Source of the DNA: an uncultured Lachnospiraceae bacterium | GTDB lineage: Bacteria; Bacillota; Clostridia; Lachnospirales; Lachnospiraceae | Direction of reading: 5' to 3' | Assembly: GCA_946628415.1 (NCBI GenBank) | Contig: CAMOWK010000002.1 | Location: 62,001-126,000, forward strand | DNA length: 64,000 bases | Shown: positions 9,463 through 18,855 of the stretch, piece by piece | Numbering within the stretch: position 1 is the first letter of the stretch | Layout of the letters: every line of letters begins with the position of its first letter | The notes under the pieces: generated by a model | What the model saw: the letters and a program-made list of their open reading frames with translations, nothing else | What the model was told of the DNA's origin: nothing | The model's database searches: none | Position numbers and translations under genes: made by a program

Positions 9463-10545
9463 ATGAATTATGATGAGAATTATGATGAAAGCTATGAAGA
9501 AAGCTATGATGATGATTATGATCTTAGAATAAAGAGAAGTATGAAGCCCGGTAATGAGAAACTGGCGAGAAAAAGAGAAGCTGAAAGAATAAAACATGAG
9601 AAAAGGAAAAAACGGAACAAAACATCAAAGGCTGCGATAGTTATATCTAAGATAATAATAGCTCTTTTCTTTATCATGCTGCTTGTAGGGGCTTACTTTA
9701 TATTCTTTACCGATATGACAATCAATATAGGAAATGGAGATACGGTAAGTGAGAACGAACCCCAGGAAGAGGACGAAGATGTCGATATAACAGAGAAGTT
9801 CACTAAGCTGTTCACCGGCGGAAAGAAGAAGAGTAAATCAAAAAGCGGTGAGACAAGGTATGTTGAGATACCGAAGACTGATGTTCAGTCAAATATGTAC
9901 AGTGATCCGGGGAAATATGCACTTACCACTGATTATGATTATGTTACTGCCGATGCAGATTATTATAAGGATGCCCTTTTTATCGGAGATTCCCGTATAG
10001 AAGGGTTTAAGTTGTATGGAAACATTGACGGAGCTACATATTACAGTAAGGTAGGAATAAGCTTTGCGGCACTCAGCTATGAAAAGATTGCCATGGCACC
10101 AAACGGTAATATGGTCACAATTAAGGAAGCATTAAAGCAGACTCAGTTTAAGAAGATTTACATTATGGCAGGCGTCAATAATATGGGTTCACAGTCAACT
10201 ACTGAATTCTTTAATAATTATAAGGAATTCATTGATATGATAAGAAGTGAACAGCCGGACGCAAAGATATTTATACTATCGATCATGCATGTATCGGCAA
10301 AGTATAATGACGGAGACAGAGGCCTTACAAACAACATAAATATTAATGACAGAAATGTAGCCATTTCCACACTTGCAGATGGCAAAGATATATTTTACTT
10401 TAATCTGAATCAGCTTATAGTGGGAGATGACGGAGACATTCTTCCGGGATTCTCGGGCGATGGTCTTCACCTTAAGAGTGAGCACTATCATATATGGGTT
10501 GATTATCTGAATGAACATGCACTTCCGCCGGAGGACTTTGAGTAG
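9463..10545 (+). CDS. Membrane-anchored SGNH/GDSL hydrolase, first of a tandem pair
   Basis: 360 residues. The N-terminus is a low-complexity acidic stretch of repeated YDE/YDD units (residues 3-20), then a basic region, then one membrane span (about 57-82), so the enzyme faces outside. After a charged linker comes the SGNH domain: FIGDSR with nucleophile Ser177, GVNNMG for block III, and DGLHL with Asp333 and His336. Family members are esterases or lipases; extracytoplasmic ones in Firmicutes often act on acylated glycans. The substrate here is unknown. The paralogue starts 3 bp downstream. The terminal Tyr/Asp/Glu repeat is unusual and is predicted to be cytosolic. Confidence 0.85.
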   Translation: MNYDENYDESYEESYDDDYDLRIKRSMKPGNEKLARKREAERIKHEKRKKRNKTSKAAIVISKIIIALFFIMLLVGAYFIFFTDMTINIGNGDTVSENEPQEEDEDVDITEKFTKLFTGGKKKSKSKSGETRYVEIPKTDVQSNMYSDPGKYALTTDYDYVTADADYYKDALFIGDSRIEGFKLYGNIDGATYYSKVGISFAALSYEKIAMAPNGNMVTIKEALKQTQFKKIYIMAGVNNMGSQSTTEFFNNYKEFIDMIRSEQPDAKIFILSIMHVSAKYNDGDRGLTNNININDRNVAISTLADGKDIFYFNLNQLIVGDDGDILPGFSGDGLHLKSEHYHIWVDYLNEHALPPEDFE

Positions 10546-10548
10546 TAT

Positions 10549-11613
10549 ATGTTTAGAAGAAACAGAAAAAAAGGAAAAGGAAATAAAAAGTCCCTTATGC
10601 CGACATTTCTTATTATAGGAACTATCGGTATAGCTATCGGTGCGCTTCTTTTCAGTGGCGGTGAAGGAAGCGGTATCAGATACATTATTGAAAATGTAGG
10701 TATTATCAGTGAAAATAACCACAACGGGCAGGATTCCAATCTTGAGGATATTCTGGGCTCGGACTTTCTCCCTACAGAAGAAAAAACTACAGAATCAACT
10801 GAGGCGGCTCTTGCTTCGTCAGGAGAGGCTGTTGCGTCAGATGATATTAATGACGGTGATATAGATTATTCCGGTGTGGGCAGCGGTTCTGCAATTACTT
10901 ACGGAGGTGGTACAATCGTGTCGAACGGTACGGCTCAGCAGTATTTGTCATATCCAAAGACTGCAGTGAGTTCGCCTTACTACAGTGATCCGGGAATGAT
11001 AGCGCTGACTACTTCATATGCATATACTACGGTTGACAACAGCTATTTCAATGACGCACTTTTTATAGGTGATTCGAGAACTGAAGGACTTCGGCTTTAC
11101 GGAGGACTTTCGGGTGCCACTTTCTACAGCAAGAACGGTGAAAATATCTATAAGCTGATGAGCGATAAACTGGCTACGAATCTTGCGGGAGCAAAGGTTA
11201 CGATACCGGAAGCACTTCGTGAAAGACAGTTCGGGAAGATATATATAATGATAGGTATCAATAACCTTGGTATAGGTAATACCGAAAGACATAGGAAGGA
11301 ATATGCAAATATTCTTACTACCATAAGAGCGCTCCAACCGAATGCCATTATCTATATTGAAGCTAATATCAATATGACGACCGAGTACTCCAATCGAAGC
11401 GATTATATGAATAATATTAATCTTAATGATAAAAATGTAGCTTCAGCCGGATTTGCGAACGGCGTTGATATCTTTTATCTTGATGTAAATGAAGTTCTTA
11501 CCGATCCTGACAGGGGACTTAAAAAAGGTACTTCTCCTGACGGGGTTCATATGAAGGCTTCTCAGTATGCTCTTTGGGTGAATTATCTTAAGACACACGC
11601 TGTTGTAAGATAG
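10549..11613 (+). CDS. Membrane-anchored SGNH/GDSL hydrolase, second of a tandem pair
   Basis: 354 residues with a single N-terminal membrane span (about 13-33), a long Ser/Thr/Gly/Glu-rich linker (about 60-130) and an extracellular SGNH domain. Catalytic motifs are FIGDSR (Ser176), GINNLG and DGVHM (Asp331, His334). The segment before the nucleophile, YYSDPGMIALTT-YAYTT, matches the corresponding YSDPGKYALTTDYDY of the upstream copy, showing that the pair arose by duplication; the N-termini and linkers have diverged. It starts 3 bp after the upstream stop. The 104-bp repeat array begins 6 bp after its stop codon. Confidence 0.85.
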   Translation: MFRRNRKKGKGNKKSLMPTFLIIGTIGIAIGALLFSGGEGSGIRYIIENVGIISENNHNGQDSNLEDILGSDFLPTEEKTTESTEAALASSGEAVASDDINDGDIDYSGVGSGSAITYGGGTIVSNGTAQQYLSYPKTAVSSPYYSDPGMIALTTSYAYTTVDNSYFNDALFIGDSRTEGLRLYGGLSGATFYSKNGENIYKLMSDKLATNLAGAKVTIPEALRERQFGKIYIMIGINNLGIGNTERHRKEYANILTTIRALQPNAIIYIEANINMTTEYSNRSDYMNNINLNDKNVASAGFANGVDIFYLDVNEVLTDPDRGLKKGTSPDGVHMKASQYALWVNYLKTHAVVR

Positions 11614-11618
11614 TTTTA

Positions 11619-11930
11619 TATAGGTATTCGAACACATCAAGTGTTCGGATACCGTACTGGCCTAGTTCCGAAGGAACTACCCGCAGGGTTATCGAACGGC
11701 CATCAAATGCCGTTCGATAAGGTATAGGTATTCGAACACATCAGGTGTTCGGATACCGTACTGACCTAGTTCCGAAGGAACTACCCGCAGGGTTATCGAA
11801 CGGCCATCAAATGCCGTTCGATAAGGTATAGGTATTCGAACACATCAAGTGTTCGGATACCGTACTGGCCTAGTTCCGAAGGAACTACCCGCAGGGTTAT
11901 CGAACGGCCATCAAATGCCGTTCGATAAGG
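11619..11930. repeat. Three tandem 104-bp palindromic repeats
   Basis: Three head-to-tail units occupy 11619-11722, 11723-11826 and 11827-11930. Units 1 and 3 are identical; unit 2 differs at two bases. In unit 1 there are successive inverted repeats: 11623-11653 (13-bp arms, one mismatch, loop ATCAA), 11663-11679 (TAGTTCC-GAA-GGAACTA), 11680-11688 (CCC-GCA-GGG) and 11689-11720 (perfect 12-bp arms, loop CATCAAAT). No open frame makes sense through them and there is no T-run, so they are not classic terminators. They resemble a REP/BIME-type intergenic element that has amplified. The array fills most of the 414-bp gap between the second SGNH gene and the TetR gene. Confidence 0.9.
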
Positions 11931-11956
11931 TATACTTATCCGAGGGGCAAAATAAG

Positions 11957-11985
11957 TTGACAAATGCATATATGAAACATACAAT
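11957..11985 (+). promoter_or_regulatory. Promoter for the TetR regulator gene
   Basis: A perfect TTGACA (11957-11962), 17-nt spacer and TACAAT (11980-11985) lie about 40 bp before the start codon, just outside the repeat array. Confidence 0.7.
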
Positions 11986-12027
11986 CATAATATGAGGGGT
12001 TATTAAAGTTACGATGGGAGATACTAT

Positions 12028-12615
12028 ATGATCCAGGAATATATTTCCAGAAAGGATATGATAGTACTTACAGCAATTGATGTCATAAATGATTCGGGGT
12101 TATCGGGTCTTACTTTTAAGAATCTTGCCTATAAGGCAAATATGACAGAGGATCTTCTTTACAAGTATTATGGTGATGTTGATGAAGTCCTGGTTGATGT
12201 TGTAAAGTATTATTTTGAATTTGATAAGAGTATTATAAAGACCATTAATTCAAAAGATATATCATATCTCGAAAAGATAAAGATGTATACGGAGCAGTAT
12301 GCCAAATACTATGACAGTTATCCGGCAATATCGGTATTCATGCTGCAGTATGAAGAATTACTTCATAACAGCTATACGAGGGAAATCGTTACAGAAGGAA
12401 CGACCATAAGGCGTACCTATGTTTGCACGCTTTTTCAGGGTGCCATAGATAACGGTGAGGTTCATACGAATCTTACTGCTGATGATCTTACGGCGGTTCT
12501 TACCGGGCATATGATACTTCTTACATTGAACAGAAGATTTATGCCATATACCAAGCCGTACAGTGTATGTCTTAAAGAGTTTATTGATAAATTATATGCG
12601 ATAATTGCAGATTAA
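12028..12615 (+). CDS. TetR-family transcriptional regulator
   Basis: 195 residues. The first about 50 residues form the TetR DNA-binding domain: AIDVINDSGLSGLTFKNLA then the recognition-helix segment ending LLYKYYGDVDEVL. The rest is a helical ligand domain without recognisable motifs, including a hydrophobic stretch near the end (LTGHMILLTLNRRF). It has its own promoter and is followed 24 bp later by a response-regulator gene. Its target and ligand cannot be read from the sequence; autoregulation is common in the family. Confidence 0.85.
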   Translation: MIQEYISRKDMIVLTAIDVINDSGLSGLTFKNLAYKANMTEDLLYKYYGDVDEVLVDVVKYYFEFDKSIIKTINSKDISYLEKIKMYTEQYAKYYDSYPAISVFMLQYEELLHNSYTREIVTEGTTIRRTYVCTLFQGAIDNGEVHTNLTADDLTAVLTGHMILLTLNRRFMPYTKPYSVCLKEFIDKLYAIIAD

Positions 12616-12639
12616 ACTATAAGTCCGGAGGTTTTTCTG

Positions 12640-13032
12640 ATGAAAGTATTAATAGCAGAAGATGATGTTGCGAGTGGAAAGTTTCTTTCAAAGCTTATGT
12701 CCAAATATGGAGATGTAACTCTTGCTACAGATGGAATAGAAGCTGTTGAGAAATTTGTTGAAGCGGTAACAGTCGGAGAGAAATACGATCTTGTATGTCT
12801 GGATATTATGATGCCGAAAATTGATGGATATAAGGCTCTCGCTTCTATCAGGGATGCAGAAAGAAAACTTGGTATTCCAAGAATTTCAAGATGCAAAGTT
12901 ATGATGATAAGTGCGCTTGATGAGGACTTTGATGCTACATATGCAAGCGAAGATTATGATGCATATATGTGTAAGCCTATAGACATAATTAAGTTTGATA
13001 ATATGGTTAAAAAACTTGGACTTGTAGATTAA
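12640..13032 (+). CDS. Single-domain response regulator (CheY-like)
   Basis: A 130-residue receiver domain with no output domain. The acidic pocket is Glu7-Asp8-Asp9, the phospho-acceptor is Asp55 in LVCLDIMMPKIDG, and the conserved lysine is Lys112 in CKPID. Such stand-alone receivers work by protein contact, in chemotaxis or phosphorelays. No kinase is adjacent. The hybrid sensor at 23347-27600 ends in a histidine phosphotransfer domain and is one conceivable partner, but nothing in the sequence links the two. It is 10 bp upstream of rarA and preceded by a good GGAGG site. Confidence 0.85.
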   Translation: MKVLIAEDDVASGKFLSKLMSKYGDVTLATDGIEAVEKFVEAVTVGEKYDLVCLDIMMPKIDGYKALASIRDAERKLGIPRISRCKVMMISALDEDFDATYASEDYDAYMCKPIDIIKFDNMVKKLGLVD

Positions 13033-13042
13033 GGATTTATAA

Positions 13043-14377
13043 ATGGATCTTTTTGATTTTATGCGTGACAAAAAAGATGAAAAGGAAGCTCCTCTTGCAA
13101 GGAGGATGCGTCCTGATAATCTGGATGATTTAGTTGGACAGGAGCATATCCTTGGTAAGGATAAGCTCCTTTACCGCGTTATTAAGGCAGATAAACTTTC
13201 ATCTGTCATTTTTTATGGACCTCCCGGTACAGGGAAGACCAGTATAGCCAAAGTTATCGCAAATACAACAAGCAGTACATTTAAAGAAATAAATGCAACC
13301 ACTTCCGGTAAAAAGGATATGGAGGCTGTCATAAATGAAGCCAAAGATAATCTTGCCATGTTCGGAAAGAAAACAATCCTTTTTGTTGATGAGATACATC
13401 GTTTCAATAAAGCACAGCAGGACTATCTGCTTCCTTATGTTGAAGACGGAACGGTAATACTTATCGGAGCCACAACGGAAAATCCTTATTTTGAAGTGAA
13501 TAAGGCTCTTCTTTCAAGATCGTCGGTATTTCAGCTCCACCCTCTCAGTAAAGAGAATATACTGACTCTTATTAAAAGGGCGGTATATGATGAAAAGAAG
13601 GGAATGGGCGTATATAACGCCGAAATCACGGATGAAGCTGCGGAGTTTCTGGCTGATGTGGCAGAAGGTGATGCAAGGCATGCACTTAATGCCATAGAGC
13701 TCGGTATCCTGTCCACAGACAGAGATGAGGCTACAGGTAAGATAATCATAGATGTAAAAGTGGCAGAGGAATGTCTGGAGAAAAGAAATATCAGATATGA
13801 CAAAGACGGTGATAACCACTATGATATCATTTCCGCTTTTATAAAGAGTATGAGGGGATCCGATCCTGATGCCGCCACCTATTATCTGGCTAAGATGCTG
13901 TATGGTGGAGAGGATATAAAGTTTATAGCAAGACGAATCATGATCTGTGCATCCGAAGATGTTGGAAATGCAGATCCCATGGCTCTGGTTGTTGCAACGA
14001 GTGCCTGTCAGGCTATTGAAAGAGTCGGTATGCCGGAAGCACAGATAATACTTGCTCATGCTGCTATATATGTTGCGTCTGCACCTAAAAGTAATTCGGT
14101 GGTAAATGCTATATTTGCCGCAAACAGGGCAGTTAAGGAGGTTGGCAGGGCAGAGGTTCCGCCTCACTTACGCGATGCTCATTACAGCGGTCATGATGAG
14201 CTTGGTCATGTCGGATATAAATATGCTCATGACTACCCGGATCACTATGTAGAGCAGCAGTATCTTCCCGATAGTTTAGTAGGTACGAAATTCTATAACC
14301 CGGGAGACCTGGGGTATGAGAAAACTATAAAAGAGTATTTTAAGAGAATTCATAAGAAAGATAAGAATAACGACTAG
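13043..14377 (+). CDS. rarA: Replication-associated recombination protein RarA (MgsA) ATPase
   Basis: 444-residue AAA+ clamp-loader-like ATPase acting at stalled replication forks. Seen are RMRPDNLDDLVGQEH at the N-terminus, Walker A GPPGTGKT (residues 58-65), Walker B FVDEIHRFNKAQQD, the GATTENP sensor-1 motif, and the C-terminal tetramerisation region with DPDAATYYLAKML and PPHLRDAHY. Length is normal for RarA. It follows the response-regulator gene after 10 bp and is likely in the same transcript. No terminator is visible after it, but a new promoter starts within 12 bp. Confidence 0.95.
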   Translation: MDLFDFMRDKKDEKEAPLARRMRPDNLDDLVGQEHILGKDKLLYRVIKADKLSSVIFYGPPGTGKTSIAKVIANTTSSTFKEINATTSGKKDMEAVINEAKDNLAMFGKKTILFVDEIHRFNKAQQDYLLPYVEDGTVILIGATTENPYFEVNKALLSRSSVFQLHPLSKENILTLIKRAVYDEKKGMGVYNAEITDEAAEFLADVAEGDARHALNAIELGILSTDRDEATGKIIIDVKVAEECLEKRNIRYDKDGDNHYDIISAFIKSMRGSDPDAATYYLAKMLYGGEDIKFIARRIMICASEDVGNADPMALVVATSACQAIERVGMPEAQIILAHAAIYVASAPKSNSVVNAIFAANRAVKEVGRAEVPPHLRDAHYSGHDELGHVGYKYAHDYPDHYVEQQYLPDSLVGTKFYNPGDLGYEKTIKEYFKRIHKKDKNND

Positions 14378-14388
14378 GGAGTCTTTTA

Positions 14389-14417
14389 TTGCTTTTATAA
14401 TACTATTTTGTTATAAT
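14389..14417 (+). promoter_or_regulatory. Promoter for the SEC-C / helicase genes
   Basis: TTGCTT (14389-14394), 17-nt spacer, perfect TATAAT (14412-14417), about 45 bp before the SEC-C start codon. Confidence 0.6.
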
Positions 14418-14461
14418 TTCCTTTGTTATTCTAAGACTATTTATTAAATGGAGGTAATTTT

Positions 14462-14968
14462 ATGGGATTACTAAAAGACTGGCGCGATCACGCATATGGT
14501 CTTGATGACAGAACTCCTGAAGGTGAGAAGTTCTGGCTTCATTATTTTGAAGTTGAGAAAGGAATATATCAGCAGCTTCTTAAAGATGTAACCAAGGTAG
14601 AAAAGGGTACATTAAGTGAGCTTGCCAAAAAATATGAAACTGATATTGAGACTATGACAGGATTCGTTGACGGAATCAATGACAGTCTTAATACTCCTGT
14701 TGATATTGACAACATGACTGAAGATACAGAGATATCTCTTTCAATCAATCCTGAGAAGCTTTATATGAATATGGTAGGCTGTAATGCTGAGTGGTTATAT
14801 AAGCTTCCTGAGTGGGATGCTATATATACTCAGGAGAAACGTGATGAGCTTTATAAACTTGAGAAGAAGTCACATACTGTTATAAAGCCTCCTAAGGTTG
14901 GAAGAAATGATCCATGCCCGTGTGGTTCGGGTAAAAAATATAAAAAGTGCTGTGGTGCAAATGCTTAA
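14462..14968 (+). CDS. SEC-C zinc-motif protein
   Basis: A 168-residue acidic protein ending in a SEC-C motif, [19 protein letters not shown], whose Cys-x-Cys and Cys-Cys pairs bind zinc. This is the same tail that ends SecA and many unrelated proteins. The N-terminal about 140 residues ([15 protein letters not shown] onward) resemble Firmicute SEC-C proteins of unknown function and contain no enzymatic motif I recognise. It has a strong GGAGG site. Its stop codon overlaps the start of the helicase gene, which suggests the two products are made together. Confidence 0.8.
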   Translation: MGLLKDWRDHAYGLDDRTPEGEKFWLHYFEVEKGIYQQLLKDVTKVEKGTLSELAKKYETDIETMTGFVDGINDSLNTPVDIDNMTEDTEISLSINPEKLYMNMVGCNAEWLYKLPEWDAIYTQEKRDELYKLEKKSHTVIKPPKVGRNDPCPCGSGKKYKKCCGANA

Positions 14969-16829
14969 TATATCCGGGTCTGCGCAAGAAGTTGTGCAGA
15001 CCTTATTTAATAAAGAACAGAGGGAAGCCATCACCCATAATGAAGGCCCTATGCTCTGTGTTGGAACTCCGGGCTCCGGGAAGACGACAGTTATAGTACA
15101 TAGAATTAAATACCTGATAGAAGAATGCAAAGTTAAGCCGGAAAATATCCTTGTTATCACATTTACAAAGGATGCTGCTCTTATGATGGAAAAAAGAGCA
15201 GGTGAAATCCTGAGTAAAGACGAAGCGGGCAGCGTAAGATTCGGAACATTTCACAGCTTCTTTTTCTGGGTAATAAGAACAGCTTACAGCACTTCCGATA
15301 TTACGGTACTCGGGGAAGATGAAAGGTTCGGAATCATTAAACGGCTTATTATAAGTATTACCGGGGAAAAGGATATAAGTGATGATCTGACCGGAAGTGT
15401 TATAAGACAGCTTGATCTTATAAGCTCGGATATGATAGACATTTCAAATTACTACAGTTCTGATATGTCTACGCTTAATTTCGCTAAGCTTTATCATGAG
15501 TATACGGATTATAAAAGAAAGTCCGGCAGGATTGATTTTAATGATATGACTGAGATGTGCTACAGACTTCTTTCCGAAAGAGATGATATAAAGAGCAGGC
15601 TTAGGGCTCTTTACCCATATGTGATGGTAGATGAGTTTCAGGATACAAACAGGATTCAGTACGAGACATTAAAACTCTTAACCGGAAAGAAAGGGAATAC
15701 ATTTGTAGTAGGTGATGATGATCAGTCAATATATGGATTCAGAGGAGCATCTCCCGATATTTTATTTTCTTTTGAAAAGGAATATAAAAATGTAAAGAGA
15801 GTCATACTTCCGGTTAACTACAGGTGTCCAAAGAGAATTGTCGATGCGGCGGATAAACTTATCGGAAAGAATAAAAAGAGGTTTGAAAAGAAACTCATTT
15901 CCGGTAAAGAATCAGACGGACATATTGAGCTTATTATTCCGGAAGATCCATCTGATGAGGCTCTTCGGGTGGTGGAAAATATCAGGGCAGATGTTAGAAA
16001 TGGGAAAAAGTACGGTGACATCGCTGTTTTATACAGAACAAACCAAAGTCCGATAAGGCTCTTACATAAGTTTAAGGAATTTGATATACCATTTGCTATT
16101 AAAGACAGGGCAACTGATATCTTCAGTTCACTTTCCGTAAGTATAGTGCTTGATTATATGGCATTCGTTTCATTTGACAGATCAAGAGAAAGATTTCTCC
16201 GCATAATGAATAAACCTGTGAGATATATAGAACGCGGGATGTTAAAAGGTGAAACGGTGGAAATGGAATCCCTGCTTTTTGCTGCGGGAAACAGGGACTA
16301 TCTTAGGTTAAAGATCATTTCATTTTCGAATCATTTACATGCAATGGAAAAAATGAATCCTTTTGCCATGGCAAACTATATAAGAAAAGCTATAGGTGTG
16401 GACAGATATCTCATGGAATATGCAAAAGAGAGAAATATGGATTACGAAGATATGAAAGACTCGCTTGATGAGTTCATGTCCATAGTTTCTGATTTTGATG
16501 ATGTGGGTTCGCTCTTTAATTATATCGAAGATATAAAAGAACTCACCGGGGCAGAAAGGGTAAAACACAGAAAAACAGATGCGGACGCGGTTTCTCTTAT
16601 GACATTTCACGGAGCAAAGGGACTTGAGTGGGATAGTTTGCATATTATCGAGGCAGTGGAGGGCGAGATTCCTCATAAGAAATCCAAAACAGAAAGACAA
16701 CTTGAAGAGGAAAGAAGAATGTTTTATGTTGCCGTCACGAGAGCTTCGGAAAAACTTTTCATTTATTCACCCAAAAGACGCGGCGAAAAAGATACGGAAA
16801 TGTCAAGATATATAGCAGAAATGCAGTGA
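14961..16829 (+). CDS. UvrD/PcrA-like superfamily 1 DNA helicase
   Basis: 622 residues from the ATG at 14961, which overlaps the SEC-C stop as ATGCTTAA; an earlier in-frame ATG at 14898 lies deep in that gene. Helicase motifs in order: FNKEQREAI (Q motif), GTPGSGKTT (Walker A, residues 35-43), ITFTKDAA (Ia), VDEFQDTN (II), [13 protein letters not shown] (III), NYRCPKRI (IV), [12 protein letters not shown] (V) and VAVTRA (VI). It is about 100 residues shorter than UvrD/PcrA, with a compact 2B region and no C-terminal RNA-polymerase-binding extension visible. DNA repair or replication-conflict work is inferred from the family. No good ribosome site precedes it, consistent with coupling. Confidence 0.88.
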   Translation: MLNISGSAQEVVQTLFNKEQREAITHNEGPMLCVGTPGSGKTTVIVHRIKYLIEECKVKPENILVITFTKDAALMMEKRAGEILSKDEAGSVRFGTFHSFFFWVIRTAYSTSDITVLGEDERFGIIKRLIISITGEKDISDDLTGSVIRQLDLISSDMIDISNYYSSDMSTLNFAKLYHEYTDYKRKSGRIDFNDMTEMCYRLLSERDDIKSRLRALYPYVMVDEFQDTNRIQYETLKLLTGKKGNTFVVGDDDQSIYGFRGASPDILFSFEKEYKNVKRVILPVNYRCPKRIVDAADKLIGKNKKRFEKKLISGKESDGHIELIIPEDPSDEALRVVENIRADVRNGKKYGDIAVLYRTNQSPIRLLHKFKEFDIPFAIKDRATDIFSSLSVSIVLDYMAFVSFDRSRERFLRIMNKPVRYIERGMLKGETVEMESLLFAAGNRDYLRLKIISFSNHLHAMEKMNPFAMANYIRKAIGVDRYLMEYAKERNMDYEDMKDSLDEFMSIVSDFDDVGSLFNYIEDIKELTGAERVKHRKTDADAVSLMTFHGAKGLEWDSLHIIEAVEGEIPHKKSKTERQLEEERRMFYVAVTRASEKLFIYSPKRRGEKDTEMSRYIAEMQ

Positions 16830-16851
16830 TTAATGATTGGAGGAGATTTTC

Positions 16852-17109
16852 ATGAATCTTGAAGAATTAAGAAAAGACATAGATAAAATAGATAATGAAT
16901 TAAAGGAACTTTTCTTTAAGAGAATGTCTGTTTCAAAAAAAATAGCTGAACTAAAGAAAATGACAGGAGATGAGATATATAAGCCTGACAGGGAAAAAGA
17001 GGTAGTAGCAAGGCTTGTTGCGGATGTTGATGATGAAATCAAGCCTTTTTACGAAGAATTCATAAGGAACGTTATGAAGATAAGCAGAGATTACCAAAAA
17101 AGTTTATAA
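16852..17109 (+). CDS. Chorismate mutase, AroQ class
   Basis: An 85-residue all-helical chorismate mutase type II domain that converts chorismate to prephenate for Phe/Tyr synthesis. Recognisable features are LRKDIDKIDNELKELFFKR, KKIAELKK and a DREKEV segment followed by the last helix, giving the Arg/Lys-rich active site. The ATG at 16852 follows GGAGGA; an upstream in-frame codon at 16837 lacks spacing. It is a free-standing domain rather than a fusion with prephenate dehydratase. Regulatory roles are also known for such small domains. It precedes the ABC exporter genes by 18 bp. Confidence 0.85.
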   Translation: MNLEELRKDIDKIDNELKELFFKRMSVSKKIAELKKMTGDEIYKPDREKEVVARLVADVDDEIKPFYEEFIRNVMKISRDYQKSL

Positions 17110-17127
17110 CACAAACCGGAGTTTCTA

Positions 17128-18855
17128 ATGAAGAGATTTTTAAAGTATCTAAAACCATATATAAAAGAGTGCATATTTGCGCCTCTTTTCAAGATGCTGG
17201 AGGCGTCCTTTGAACTTTTGGTTCCGCTTGTTATTTCTGATCTTGTTGATAAGGGGATTGAAGGAAATGACAAAAGCAGAATCCTATTTGACGGGGGACT
17301 TCTCCTTATACTTGCCATAGTCGGACTTATAGCGGCTATAACTGCACAGTATTTTTCGGCTAAAGCTGCGACATGTTTCGGAAGAGAAGTAAGAAATGAC
17401 CTTTTTGATCATATTAATAATCTGTCATTCAGTAATATCGACAGCATAGGAACATCGACACTGATTACAAGGATGACCAGTGACGTAAACCAGATGCAGA
17501 CAGGTGTAAATATGGTTCTCAGGCTTTTTCTGAGATCACCGTTCATCGTTTTCGGTGCTGTTTATATGGCATACAGAGTGAATAAACGGAGCCTTGGCAT
17601 CTTCAACTCTACAGTTGGAGTACTCTTTGTAATTGTTTTTCTCATTATTCTTGTTACTATGCCGCTTCTGAAGAAGGCTCAGGAAAGGCTGGATGTCGTA
17701 ACCCTTCGCACCAGAGAAAACATAAGGGGTGTGAGAGTTATTCGAGCATTCAACAGGACGGATGAAGAGGAAGAGGAATTTGGTACAGCTGTAAATAGAC
17801 TTTATAAAATGCAGCTCCTTATCGGAAGAATTTCAGCATTCATGAATCCGCTTACATTTTTTGTGATCAATGCAGGAATCGCTGTTGTCCTTTATAGCGG
17901 CGCCATAAATGTAAGGGACGGTGCTCTTGACAAGGGTGATGTGATTGCACTTGTTGAGTATATGTCCATGATACTTGTTGAACTGATAAAACTTGCTAAT
18001 TTCATTATCACAGTTTCCCGTATGTTTGCCGGTGCAAAACGTGTAAATGATGTATTTCTGACTAAAGCTGATATGGAATTTCCGGAACAGAACCAAGGTC
18101 TTCGTATATCTGAGATTGAGTTTAAGAATGTAGCTATGCGTTATAAGGATGCAGCTGATGATGCTCTTTCAGGTGTAGACTTCGCGGCTAAGAAAGGTGA
18201 GGTTATCGGTATTATCGGAGGTACAGGTTCGGGTAAGTCCACACTCGCCGGGCTTATACCAAGATACTACGATATAACCGGCGGAAGTATCAGTATTAAC
18301 GGAAAACCTATACAGAGTTTTGGTAAAGAAGAGCTTCGAAAGAGAGTTGCATATGTACCTCAGAAGGCGATGCTTTTTAAAGGGACTATCGCTGATAATC
18401 TGAGATGGGGAAAAGAAGATGCTGATGCGTCGGATATAGACAGGGCACTTACGCTTTCAATGTCTAAGGAATTTGTCGACCTTAAAGAAGGAAAGACTGA
18501 GTATATGATATCGGAAAGCGGAAGAAATCTTTCCGGTGGTCAGAGACAGAGACTTACAATTGCAAGGGCAATGATCAAGGACTCAGATATACTGATACTT
18601 GATGACAGTTCTTCAGCTCTTGATTTTGCAACCGAAAGAAAGCTCAGGGAAAACATCAGTACTGTAAAGGATGATAAAATAGTATTTATCATAAGTCAGA
18701 GAATATCATCCATAAAAAATGCAGACAGGATACTTGTGCTTGATAAAGGCATGCTTGTCGGAAACGGCGATCATGAAACCCTTAGAAAGAACTGCGAAGT
18801 ATATAAAGAAATATGCCGGTTTCAGATGAATGATGATGAGGAGGTGGCAGGATGA
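17128..18855 (+). CDS. ABC exporter half-transporter, degenerate-site subunit
   Basis: 575 residues with six membrane spans (about 1-310) and one nucleotide-binding domain. Walker A is GGTGSGKS (Lys370), the ABC signature is canonical LSGGQ (468-472), but Walker B reads ILILDDSSSALD, so the catalytic Glu is Asp493. That pattern marks the degenerate-site partner of a heterodimeric exporter of the BmrCD/TM287-288 type. The partner gene overlaps by 4 bp (ATGA). The exported substrate, drug or peptide, cannot be inferred; no regulator or substrate gene is adjacent. Confidence 0.92.
   Translation: MKRFLKYLKPYIKECIFAPLFKMLEASFELLVPLVISDLVDKGIEGNDKSRILFDGGLLLILAIVGLIAAITAQYFSAKAATCFGREVRNDLFDHINNLSFSNIDSIGTSTLITRMTSDVNQMQTGVNMVLRLFLRSPFIVFGAVYMAYRVNKRSLGIFNSTVGVLFVIVFLIILVTMPLLKKAQERLDVVTLRTRENIRGVRVIRAFNRTDEEEEEFGTAVNRLYKMQLLIGRISAFMNPLTFFVINAGIAVVLYSGAINVRDGALDKGDVIALVEYMSMILVELIKLANFIITVSRMFAGAKRVNDVFLTKADMEFPEQNQGLRISEIEFKNVAMRYKDAADDALSGVDFAAKKGEVIGIIGGTGSGKSTLAGLIPRYYDITGGSISINGKPIQSFGKEELRKRVAYVPQKAMLFKGTIADNLRWGKEDADASDIDRALTLSMSKEFVDLKEGKTEYMISESGRNLSGGQRQRLTIARAMIKDSDILILDDSSSALDFATERKLRENISTVKDDKIVFIISQRISSIKNADRILVLDKGMLVGNGDHETLRKNCEVYKEICRFQMNDDEEVAG

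Noticed and set aside
11619..11930. CRISPR array in the 104-bp repeats
   Set aside because: The units abut directly with no variable spacers, are longer than any CRISPR repeat, and no cas gene is present.
13514..14167. Long minus-strand frame (217 codons) opposite rarA
   Set aside because: It lies wholly inside the well-supported rarA gene, has no ribosome site, and its composition (Cys/His/Ile-rich) is that of an antisense shadow.
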